Shown here one piece after another: positions 1 through 5,790 of a stretch of DNA of 5,790 bases. The DNA is from a bacterium. Lineage in GTDB: Bacteria > Blakebacterota > Blakebacteria > Blakebacterales > Blakebacteraceae. Under the pieces are notes generated by a model that was given only the letters and a program-made list of their open reading frames with translations, was not told where the DNA came from and did not search any database. The stretch's first letter is position 1, and the number at the start of each line of letters is the position of its first letter. The position numbers and the translations under genes were made by a program. The stretch spans positions 1 through 5,790 of the forward strand of contig JALGWK010000265.1 in the NCBI GenBank assembly GCA_025774205.1. The letters run 5' to 3'.

Positions 1-151
1 ACATTACGGGCCTCCAGCGAACGGCCTCATGTATCGGGCCGTCCCGGGATGGCTCACGCTCTCTTCCCCTTACCGGGTAGAACGGGACAACTGCGGATTG
101 GTTTACAGCAGGATCGTCACCCGAGCATTCAGCGGATCACTATGCAGAGGG

Positions 152-182
152 CCAGAAAGAGAAATCCCCCCGCGGATCTCTC
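152..182 (-). terminator. Leftward intrinsic terminator candidate
   Basis: Read on the minus strand, GAGAGATCC (182-174) pairs with GGATTTCTC (167-159) through nine base pairs, one of them G-U, around a six-base loop GCGGGG. A short T-rich tail TTTCT follows. It lies about 40 bases past the stop of the leftward gene at 225-1073, as expected for its terminator. The tail is short, so it is only moderately convincing. A separate run of seven T (minus strand, 199-193) lies between the stop and this hairpin but has no good stem in front of it. Confidence 0.4.
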
Positions 183-224
183 CACAGGGAGCAAAAAAAG
201 AACCAACAGTTGCTCCTGAAAACG

Positions 225-1073
225 CTACGAGATTAGGTAGAGCATATAGAATGGAGCCACAAGCGTATTCAGCCTGACCGACACGATCTCCGCATGTTCG
301 GGCAGAGTTGATTGAATGGGACCGTGTTTGATCCTGGGTCCCCCCTCCTTCTTAATCGACCTGCAGATCGAAAAGTTCAGCAGGAAAACCCACTGGAGAA
401 CGGTCTCGTAAGCGTCCTCTATGCTGGCATCCGGTTTCTCCTCTTGTTCCGAATTACCTGAGCTGCTGAGCAGCCTGACGAATTCGTTCGGAAGCAGGAG
501 TGTGTAATAATGAGTCCAATCATCTTTTTTCGAGCGCTGTGACGCCACGAACACATTGAGGTCCTCTAATGCAGGAACACTCGAAGTCACTTCTTCTATT
601 CGCGCAGGATAACCCCGCCTGAAAAAAGAGATCCGGGTCCGCTCTATCGCGGCGAGTATGAGATCGTTGAACGGGAAGACCTCCAGTTGTGCACGGGCCT
701 TCTGCTCCAGTTGCATGGTACTCTCACCCCACTTTTCGAGGTGCTGGAACATCGATTCCCTGGAGAGAAAACCCAACCTGACAAGGGATTCTCCCAGAGA
801 GAGGTGATTCCCCGACTGAATTCCGATGAGCTCCTGAAACTGTTCATCGTTCATATAGCCCTTCTCAAGGGCGAGCTCACCCAGCTTTCGATCGAGCTGT
901 TGCTGCTCTTCCAGCAATTCGACAAGCTGGGATCCATCCATGTACTCCCGCTGAACGGCCAGCGTGCCCAGCAGGATATTATTCTCGCGCTGGAGCCGGA
1001 CTGCTTCCTCGAGTTGCTCCCCTGTTATTACATCCCTGTCCAGCAGATATACTCCGAAGAAATCTCCGAACAT
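225..1073 (-). CDS. MshEN/GspE-N-like repeat protein with possible CheX-like C-terminal domain
   Basis: Predicted soluble protein of 282 residues. The start at 1073 is preferred over an in-frame one at 1130 because AGGA stands 8 bases before this ATG and the residues before it (polar, low complexity) do not look like protein core. Residues 8-115 hold three copies of a 29-residue unit that begins with Leu-Gly at 35-36, 64-65 and 93-94 and continues in the style 'LGELALEKGYMNDEQFQEL'. This is the pattern of the N-terminal domain of GspE/MshE ATPases, which in some proteins binds cyclic di-GMP. No ATPase domain follows. Residues about 135-282 have the order of elements of a CheX/CheC-type chemotaxis phosphatase (N-terminal helix, 'YYTLLLPNEF' strand, long helix near 'DAYETVLQWVFLLNFS'), but the catalytic ExxN signature is not evident. 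A signalling or adaptor role is inference. It may be co-transcribed with the membrane protein 181 bases upstream. Confidence 0.75.
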   Translation of the reverse strand: MFGDFFGVYLLDRDVITGEQLEEAVRLQRENNILLGTLAVQREYMDGSQLVELLEEQQQLDRKLGELALEKGYMNDEQFQELIGIQSGNHLSLGESLVRLGFLSRESMFQHLEKWGESTMQLEQKARAQLEVFPFNDLILAAIERTRISFFRRGYPARIEEVTSSVPALEDLNVFVASQRSKKDDWTHYYTLLLPNEFVRLLSSSGNSEQEEKPDASIEDAYETVLQWVFLLNFSICRSIKKEGGPRIKHGPIQSTLPEHAEIVSVRLNTLVAPFYMLYLIS

Positions 1074-1254
1074 ATCATTGTTCCTGTTAGAGGCTCCCCG
1101 AACAGTACTCCCACTACCCGGCAGCTGCAATTAAAGGAGTCACCGGCAGCAACAGGTATATTCCTCATAAATACACCAGATAATTCGCCGAAATACCATA
1201 TATATCTGGGACGGCAGCGGGTGACCATCTCTGCCAGGCATCCTATACTCTGAA

Positions 1255-1683
1255 TTATCCGGGGAATTGACCCCGGATCGAATCTCCGATCTCCTTCAGC
1301 CGGTCCTCGAATCCTTCGAACTTCTTCTTCATAAGCCGCTGCCAGTCACCGCCCATGATATGTACGCCTCCGGTGACAAACATCTTTGCCACGCCCAGGG
1401 CGACCATGAGAAGAAAGATTATTATAAGATAGGCAATGAACTCCTTGGCGATAATCAGATCGGGATTCCCGTCCGGTTCGTAGTAGCTGAATTCAAAGTC
1501 CCCCCTTATCAGCTCATGGATTGCGGTCATCGATCCGGGATCGCTGATCAGATGCCATACCTGTATGAAGATCCACAGGCCAATGAAAACCCCGATGCAC
1601 AGTACAACCAGCCCGAGAGTATCCTTAAGTGTCCAGTAAGGAGTAGCTTCCTGCATACCCTGGGGGTTCAGATCGAAAGACAT
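1255..1683 (-). CDS. Small two-pass membrane protein, unknown function
   Basis: I do not recognise the family. The protein has 142 residues from the ATG at 1683. That start is chosen because AAAGGAG lies 10 bases before it; the in-frame codon at 1704 would place this ribosome binding site inside the gene. Two hydrophobic helices are clear, at residues about 22-46 ('GLVVLCIGVFIGLWIFIQV') and 82-103 ('FIAYLIIIFLLMVALGVAKM'). They are separated by a ~35-residue acidic, aromatic segment. The tail (113-142) is charged and helical, rich in Lys and Glu. With both ends on one side, the middle loop would face the other compartment. A TATACT hexamer at 1721-1716 could be a -10 box, but no good -35 is seen. 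It follows the hydrolase pseudogene in the same direction, so transcription could also reach it from there. Confidence 0.7.
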   Translation of the reverse strand: MSFDLNPQGMQEATPYWTLKDTLGLVVLCIGVFIGLWIFIQVWHLISDPGSMTAIHELIRGDFEFSYYEPDGNPDLIIAKEFIAYLIIIFLLMVALGVAKMFVTGGVHIMGGDWQRLMKKKFEGFEDRLKEIGDSIRGQFPG

Positions 1684-1761
1684 TGAAAGAATTCTCCTTT
1701 GCATACGGGTGTCTGAGTATAACCCTCCAGCCAGTCCCGGCTGATCAGATGAGCCCGGGGA

Positions 1762-4280
1762 TCAATAATCAGAGCCCCCGCTCCAGACGAAATCGCCCCG
1801 CTCCATGCTCCAGTCGGGGCCGAAAAACCCGATCCCCCGGATGCCGTCGGAACCGTCCCGAAGCATGTCGGCCGAGAAGATCAGCAGGTCGGGGAAGCCC
1901 GCCCCCGAGATGAAGTACTGACCGGGTCCGGCCGCGATCCATCCCGCACTGCCGGTCCAGGCCACCGCACCGACCGAAGCCGTTGCGCTTTCCGGTCGGG
2001 GCCGGATGAAACAACACCCCAGATCTTCGCCCCGGAACCGGTGGTCACCGGCTGTGATCTCGCCCCGTTCAACCCGAACCGGGCCGTCACCCAGCAGGGC
2101 CCGCCAGTGGGCATTGGTATCAGCGTTGCCGTAGAGCACCACGTTGCGATCCGGCTCGAGCTCCGGATCGAAGTCGGTGTCGGCGACCACGTCGAAAGAG
2201 CCGTTGCCGCGGTACCAGAACATCTCGGCGTCGAAGCGGGCCTTTGCGTAGCAGGCCGCGTCCTCCTTCCGGTTCCCCCGGGTTCCGTAGACCAGCACCG
2301 CCCGGTTCCTGAATGCATCCTTGAAGGTGCCGCTGCGTTCAGGGTTCTTCAGACCGGCCGGAAGCGAGGGGATCACCTGCCACGATCCCGCCGACTGTTC
2401 CAGCCAGATCCGATCCCCCGGATCGACCTCGCCTAGATTCACCACGCTGCTGTCGAGGGTGACCGTGACCGCCTCCCCGGGATCGATCGCGTGCAGCTCG
2501 AGCGAGAGAACGGCCACGTTCTCGGTAGTGCCGGTGTAGGCGGTGCCCGGCTCGTCACGCTCGATCGTCACCCGGCTGAACTCGAGCGGATCACTCTGGG
2601 TCTGAACGGTCAGCCAGTGCGATCTGGCGGAGATACCGGGATCGGGGGTCACGAACTCGATCCGGCGCACGGTATCGTCATCAGGGCGCTCGTGCCAGCG
2701 GAAGAACTCGAACAGCGGCGGCCAGTCGACACACTCATCCCCCCACCAGTGGCCGGCGCCGGGGCGTTCGTAATAGCTGAAATCGGCGTGGAAATCCGAA
2801 AGCAGTTCCCGCATGAATCGTGCCTGGGTCACCGGCACGTTGTTGTCCGCCTCACCGTGGAGGATGTAGACACCGTGATGCAGGTAGTTGCGGGCCATTT
2901 CGACGGTGTCGCTGGCATGCCCGGCCCGGGCGAGCATGGCTTCGGCCGGGGTCGGATCCTCCCAGGTCGGCCCCCCGCCGTAGGAGGAGAAGCTGTGCCA
3001 GCCGGCGCTCGGGCCGATGGCGGCCCACCGGTCGGGATAGAGCACGCCGAGGTGCCAGGTCCCGTGGCCGCCCATCGAGTGTCCGGTGAGGTAGGTATGG
3101 GCCGGATCGGTTCCGAAGAGACGTTCGGCCTCGGCCAGCACCTCGAGGGCATCGAGACGGCCCCAGTCCTCCCAGTCGAAGCCGTTGCGGCCACGACCCA
3201 TCCCCACGACTTCGGATCGTAGGCCCGGGCCTGCCCGACCGCCTCAACCCCGGCGCCGTGCACGGAGAGGAAGAGGGCCGGTTTACCTGCCTCTCCGACC
3301 GTTTCCTCCCCTGTCCAGGGTGACACGCCGAAGTACTGCACGCTGCCGTCGATATCGCTGATGAAGGTGCGGGAGTGATGGGCATCGGGTGGCACCGCCT
3401 GAAGGGTTATGGTCAGCGGAGGGATCTCATGGGAGTTCCCGCCTTCCTGCCAGCGCCCACGCAGGGTGACCTCCACCGGTCCTGCTTCCCGCGGACGTTC
3501 GAGCCTGAGCGGTACGGCCAGCTTGCGGGTCATCAGCGGCGGCACTGCTCCGGTCCAGGCCGTTACCGCGTGCCCTGATCCATCCTGCCAGCTGATTTCG
3601 ATCTGGTCCACCCGGTCAGGGGTGGTGTTCACGAGGCGCAGGCCCGCCCAGACAGGTCCCTCTTCCCCGATCACCAGGTCAGGCAGGGTCAGGTCGGTAT
3701 CGGTAAAGAAGAGCGGCGCCGGCGGTTCGAAGAGGCGGGCCCGGAGTCGGCCCCGCTCGACCCGGAAGAGGAAGGTGTTGCGGCCCTGTTCGAGCCGGAC
3801 CGGGTGTCTGACCCAGTCATAGCCGTACTTCTCCCCACCCCGCGGCTCCCCGTTGACGTAGACGACGTAGTGTCCCGAGACATCCAGGACCATCGTTCGG
3901 GCGACCTCGGATTCCACCACGCACCAGAGATAGCCGCCCCGCAGTGAACGGTGCTGGATCCAGCCCTCATCGTCGGCTTCCGCGGCTGACCAGGCCTGTT
4001 CCCGACCGCGTGGGTCGGAACCGATCAGCAGACCGTCGACCGGCTCTTCGAACTCAGCCGTGGCGAGCTGCCAGGCCAGCAGATCGGTATATACCGCCGA
4101 ACGCCCGTACGATCCGATGAGGCCGACCGCGAGCCCCGAGGTGAGGATCAGCTCAGTGGTCGCGGCATCGAGCTGGTTTACCGGAGCCTGTCGATCAGTC
4201 GGAGGTTGTGCCCGGTGGGTAGCGGGTCGGAGCGGGAGCAGCAGCAACAGGAGTGCGAGAACGGAGCGGGATACGGACAC
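1762..4280 (-). pseudogene. Secreted prolyl-oligopeptidase-type alpha/beta hydrolase, frameshifted
   Basis: About 839 codons in two frames joined near 3187. The likely start is the GTG at 4280, because GGAG precedes it by 8 bases and the next codons give a signal peptide (VSVSRSVLALLLLLLPLRP, then ...THRA|Q around residue 24). An upstream TTG at 4313 overlaps the ettA stop and is less likely. Residues ~25-220 look like a beta-sandwich module ('HYVVYVNGEPRGGEKYGYDW'). The catalytic domain follows, with nucleophile motif GHSMGG (Ser codon 3078-3076), acid in HGEADNNVP (Asp codon 2847-2845) and His in GAGHWWG (2751-2749). The C-terminal beta-rich part keeps 'DTDFDPELEPDRNVVLYGNA', typical of the large secreted members of Planctomycetes and relatives (from memory). 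The first frame ends properly at 'DPKSWGWVVAAT' and the second begins at 'GFDWEDWGRLDALEVL'. A missing 3n+1 bases at 3184-3192 explains the break. All catalytic residues survive, so the lesion is recent or a sequencing error. The true substrate (peptide or ester) is unknown. Confidence 0.85.
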
Positions 4281-4309
4281 GAAGGGTTCTCCATCAGCGG
4301 GTGAATCTC

Positions 4310-4432
4310 TCAATCACGGCTCGGGGGCCTGTACCTGATCCGGTGCGGCCGGTCCGGTTCGGCCCCGAGTCGGCGTCGCTGATCCTCATCGTACTCACGG
4401 CAGTTCCCCTCGTACCAGACCATACGGCTCTC
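4310..4432 (-). pseudogene. ettA: ettA (ABC-F energy-dependent translational throttle) C-terminal stump
   Basis: Forty codons and a TGA stop. The frame reads ESRMVWYEGNCREYDEDQ, then RRRLGAEPDRPHRIRYR to the end. This is the conserved tail of EttA, in which a strand (VxWFEGN) is followed by the basic helix EYEEDKKRRLG and the end PHRIRY. EttA is a ribosome-associated ABC-F ATPase of about 555 residues, so over 90% is missing. Upstream of codon GAG at 4432 the same frame runs straight into a stop (TAA at 4444-4442) inside 5S rRNA sequence, so the loss is a sharp joint and not gradual decay. The stop is only 29 bases before the hydrolase GTG, which suggests that ettA and the hydrolase were once neighbours. 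No start codon or promoter is associated with the stump. The family assignment rests on motif recall. Confidence 0.75.
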
Positions 4433-4515
4433 CCGGGGACGTTAATCCCGAGTACCATCGGCGCTGAAGGGCTTGACGACCGCGTTCGGAATGGGGGTGG
4501 AATACAAACCCCCTT
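4428..4515 (-). rRNA. 5S rRNA core fragment, both ends missing
   Basis: Read on the minus strand this stretch matches the central part of bacterial 5S rRNA. It has the loop C region CCCCCATTCCGAAC (about 4497-4484), then CGGTCGTCAAG, then the very conserved CAGCGCCGATGGTACT (about 4466-4451), a helix IV hairpin CGGGATTAACGTCCCCG, and the loop E strand GGGAGAG (4434-4428). An intact 5S would continue with TAGG and about 15 more bases to close helix I; instead ettA coding sequence starts. At the other end the helix II 5' strand begins only at AAGGGG, where a normal molecule would need AGCGAAGGG and about 15 bases before that; instead methyltransferase sequence is present. About 86 of ~117 bases remain. 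It lacks helix I completely, so it cannot fold or assemble as 5S rRNA. Confidence 0.8.
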
Positions 4516-4737
4516 GTTCGCGCCGACATCGAGGACAGCGCCTGACCCGGTGGCGATAAAGGCTTCGAGACAATCGGACATCCAGAACTCGCCGGGTGAG
4601 ATGAACCCGCCGTTCACCATGCCGTAGATCGTCGGTGAAACCAGCCTCATTCCCATGTAGTTGGATGTAACTTTCTTGAGACCGATCTGGGACAGGGCGA
4701 TGACGATCTCACGCTTCATGATCTGGAGAGCTCTCAC
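4507..4737 (-). pseudogene. FkbM-type SAM methyltransferase, N-terminal stump
   Basis: About 77 codons from a GTG at 4737 (GAGG 11 bases upstream), or 71 from the ATG at 4719, which has a poorer ribosome binding site. The sequence contains 'YGMVNGGFISPGEFWMSDCL' and then GAVLDVGANKGV. The latter is the glycine-rich motif I of Rossmann methyltransferases in its FkbM-family form (DVGAN.G), and the spacing from the N-terminus suits that family. FkbM enzymes O-methylate sugars or polyketides and often sit in surface polysaccharide clusters. The coding match stops at the codons AAG GGG GTT (4515-4507), where 5S rRNA sequence takes over. The rest of the Rossmann fold, about 150-180 residues, is absent, so no enzyme can be made. 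The reading frame stays open by chance through the 5S and out-of-frame ettA sequence to 4294, giving a 147-codon chimeric frame that should not be taken for a protein. A 10-bp palindrome GAGAGCTCTC lies at 4726-4735. Confidence 0.65.
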
Positions 4738-4949
4738 GTTGCGTTTTCCCTCGAGGTGAGTCCGCCTTGCATGCAGGACGCGGCGATCAGAAAATGGAAC
4801 CTCACGGTATCAGCCACTGTTGTCAACTGGGTTTGTCGCCTCTCCATGACACGTCGAGCGGGTGATTATCCCACCTCGTGTCCTCACCTGTAACAAGGCC
4901 GTTGGTGTGGAAGAACTTTTCGAACACACTGCCGGGAAGAAGAGAGGCT

Positions 4950-4981
4950 ATAAAAAGAAATCCCCTCCGAAGAGGGGGTTT
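4950..4981 (-). terminator. Strong leftward intrinsic terminator with UUCG loop
   Basis: Read on the minus strand, a ten-pair stem (AAACCCCCTC with GAGGGGATTT, one G-T wobble) is closed by the tetraloop TTCG and followed by CTTTTTATAG. The halves are 4981-4972 and 4967-4958. The T-rich tail is on the minus side; on the plus side the stem is followed by only TTTTGG, so it is weaker rightward. No leftward gene is seen to its right within the window apart from the 23S rRNA fragment, so its present client is not obvious. It also insulates the promoter that begins at 4981. Confidence 0.7.
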
Positions 4982-5010
4982 TGGAAAAATTGCCGGCGGT
5001 GTCCTATAAT
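4981..5010 (+). promoter_or_regulatory. Sigma70-type promoter for the gene at 5090
   Basis: A -35 hexamer TTGGAA (4981-4986) and a perfect -10 hexamer TATAAT (5005-5010) are separated by 18 bases. Transcription would start near 5017, leaving a ~73-base leader before the ATG at 5090. The -35 box abuts the leftward terminator hairpin. No operator repeat is evident in the spacer. Confidence 0.55.
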
Positions 5011-5089
5011 CCGCCCTGTCGATCATCACCCCGTACTTCGGATCCGATCGTGGGACGGGTGAGCCACTGAACTCCGGCCAGGGACGCTT

Positions 5090-5401
5090 ATGACTCCTGA
5101 CGAACTCCGTGCCATCATCACCTGGCTCGAGGAGCGGGTCCTCCTCGGGTCGGCAGAGTCCGATCACCAGATCGTCATCACGTTCCTCTCCCCGACCGCT
5201 GACGAGATGATCGCAGATGGACTGAACTCCGGCGGGGCGAGACGTCTGCTCTCGGTCCCGTGGTGGGACGAGATGGTGACCGACATCATCGAGACACCTG
5301 ACCTGTGCGATCCCGACGAGCCGGCCGCCGAGGTCCTCGCGTTCGCCCGTGACGTGGTCTCCGAGTACATCCGGAAGCGGTTCCCGCTCGAGGAAGAGTA
5401 G
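5090..5401 (+). CDS. Hypothetical acidic 103-residue protein
   Basis: I do not recognise the family. The ATG at 5090 has AGGGA five bases upstream and a good promoter in front, which supports expression. The product is a small soluble protein rich in Asp and Glu with a long predicted N-terminal helix ([17 protein letters not shown]), a hydrophobic strand (HQIVITFLS), a second amphipathic stretch containing [15 protein letters not shown], and a C-terminal helix ([18 protein letters not shown]) ending in EEE. There is no signal peptide or membrane segment. The long open frame on the opposite strand (5413-4823) is an antisense shadow: it has no ribosome binding site and runs through the terminator. 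Just after its stop come the bases of a 23S rRNA fragment on the other strand, and no terminator is seen. Confidence 0.65.
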   Translation: MTPDELRAIITWLEERVLLGSAESDHQIVITFLSPTADEMIADGLNSGGARRLLSVPWWDEMVTDIIETPDLCDPDEPAAEVLAFARDVVSEYIRKRFPLEEE

Positions 5402-5430
5402 ACCGGCGGCCATACACCGATACTACTCCA

Positions 5431-5583
<153 letters not shown>

Positions 5584-5598
5584 GGATACAGATAGCAG

Positions 5599-5634
5599 TT
5601 GACGTATCAATGGTATCAGTTATAATGATACCAT
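5599..5634 (+). promoter_or_regulatory. Strong promoter overlapped by a 9-bp inverted-repeat operator
   Basis: TTGACG (5599-5604) and TATAAT (5621-5626), spaced by 16 bases, form a near-consensus sigma70 promoter. A perfect inverted repeat, ATGGTATCA (5610-5618) and TGATACCAT (5626-5634), with a 7-base centre covers the spacer, the -10 box and the start codon of the next gene. A repressor dimer bound here would block RNA polymerase. The expected start of transcription (about 5633) coincides with the ATG at 5633, so the mRNA would be leaderless or nearly so. An extra TATCA at 5605-5609 repeats part of the half-site. Confidence 0.7.
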
Positions 5635-5790
5635 GAATCCTGATGAGATCACCATGGCGTTCGATCGCTATCTGCTTGATCGAGGCATGACATTCAAGTG
5701 TGTGGCTGTCGGCGCAGCTGCACTGGGATTACTGGGGATCGTAACCCGGCATACCCGTGACCTGGATATCCTCGATCCCGAACTCCCCCG
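5633..5790 (+). CDS. Nucleotidyltransferase-like protein (DUF6036/AbiEii type), 5' part only
   Basis: The gene runs off the right edge; 52 codons are visible. It starts MNPDEITMAFDRYLLDRGM and continues with a hydrophobic strand and VGAAALGLLGIVTRHTRDLD. That is the pattern of a minimal nucleotidyltransferase fold: a small-residue motif G(G/A)xAL, then about a dozen residues later (R/K)xTxDxD, whose aspartates bind metal. Domains of this kind occur in AbiEii-like toxins and in DUF6036 proteins, often paired with a small DNA-binding partner. The start is either the ATG at 5633, directly at the predicted transcription start, or an internal ATG at 5654 with only a weak GAG before it. The inverted repeat over the promoter suggests autoregulation. 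The partner gene, if any, lies past the window. Family assignment is by motif only, since most of the protein is not visible. Confidence 0.65.
   Translation, partial: MNPDEITMAFDRYLLDRGMTFKCVAVGAAALGLLGIVTRHTRDLDILDPELP

Larger units (their letters stand above)
4738..5089. other. Intergenic stretch without a supported gene
   Basis: This stretch separates the leftward methyltransferase stump from the rightward gene at 5090. It holds the UUCG-loop terminator (4950-4981) and the promoter (4981-5010), listed separately. On the minus strand TTGACA occurs around 4830, within the TTGTCAAC dyad, as a possible -35 for the methyltransferase stump, but no matching -10 is seen. The minus frame just left of the terminator reads 'FEKFFHTNGLVTGEDTRWDN' and ends with a stop at 4823. 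It has a protein-like look and could be the tail of a lost gene, but no start, ribosome binding site or family supports it. Confidence 0.5.

Noticed and set aside
687-1253. A 188-codon plus-strand frame opposite the MshEN-like gene.
   Set aside because: It is an antisense shadow; the minus-strand frame has a ribosome binding site, periodic protein repeats and a coherent fold.
1074-1254. A possible promoter in the AT-rich part of the gap before the MshEN-like gene (ATATATATGG and nearby).
   Set aside because: No -35 hexamer at a usable distance; not specific enough to list.
2491-3222. A 243-codon plus-strand frame opposite the hydrolase.
   Set aside because: It is a GC-rich antisense shadow of a gene with recognised catalytic motifs.
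4403-4418. Sequence CTGGTACGAGGGGAAC (minus strand) looks like a second sarcin-ricin loop; 14 of 16 bases match the one in the 23S piece at 5497-5512.
   Set aside because: In frame it encodes the conserved VWYEGN of the EttA tail and is flanked by EttA codons on both sides, so the likeness is most simply coincidence.
4294-4737. A 147-codon open frame on the minus strand.
   Set aside because: It is a read-through of methyltransferase stump, 5S rRNA and out-of-frame ettA; only its first ~77 codons are real protein sequence.
4872-4905. GTAACAAGGCCGT resembles the 16S rRNA 3' end (CGTAACAAGGTAGCCGT).
   Set aside because: The match is only nine bases plus an offset CCGT, the flanks do not fit 16S, and the anti-Shine-Dalgarno region is absent.
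4823-5413. A 196-codon minus-strand frame opposite the gene at 5090.
   Set aside because: No ribosome binding site, it crosses an intrinsic terminator, and the plus-strand gene has the better promoter and composition. Its last ~35 residues look protein-like but have no independent support.

Overview
The window is bacterial DNA. The genes on the left half all read leftward and two genes at the right end read rightward. Base composition is moderate at the left (1-1760) and clearly GC-rich in the large hydrolase gene (about 1762-4280). No gene fixes the phylum. The MshEN-like/CheX-like protein and the flavour of the EttA tail would suit a spirochaete or a related environmental Gram-negative lineage, but this is a guess.

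Layout. Positions 1-151 hold nothing I can recognise. A leftward intrinsic terminator candidate (152-182) follows a gene for a 282-residue protein (225-1073) with a 29-residue repeat of the GspE/MshE N-terminal type and a CheX-like second half. Upstream of it is a small protein with two membrane segments (1255-1683). Next is a secreted alpha/beta hydrolase of the prolyl-oligopeptidase type (1762-4280). It has an intact Ser-Asp-His set but is broken by one frameshift near 3187.

The most striking part is just upstream of the hydrolase, at 4310-4737. Three unrelated fragments lie on the same strand with no spacer between them: the first ~77 codons of an FkbM-type methyltransferase cut inside its SAM-binding motif, about 86 nt of the core of 5S rRNA, and the last 40 codons of ettA (ABC-F ATPase). 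Both joints fall in short sequences that fit either parent, AAGGGG and GGGAGAG. This looks like a pair of microhomology joints, or an assembly chimera.

To the right are a strong leftward terminator with a UUCG loop (4950-4981), a sigma70-type promoter (4981-5010) and an unrecognised acidic 103-residue protein (5090-5401). An isolated ~150-nt piece of 23S rRNA follows (5431-5583, minus strand), covering the peptidyl-transferase segment and the sarcin-ricin loop but nothing else of the operon. The window ends in the start of a nucleotidyltransferase-like gene (5633 onward). That gene is probably leaderless and has a 9-bp inverted repeat laid over its -10 box, suggesting self-regulation as in toxin-antitoxin type pairs.

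Overall this is an accessory, partly decayed region: one frameshifted gene, two gene stumps and two rRNA stumps within about 2.5 kb. I see no complete new multi-gene system. The leading candidates for a second look are the rRNA-containing chimeric joints and the palindrome-controlled nucleotidyltransferase whose partner would lie beyond the window.
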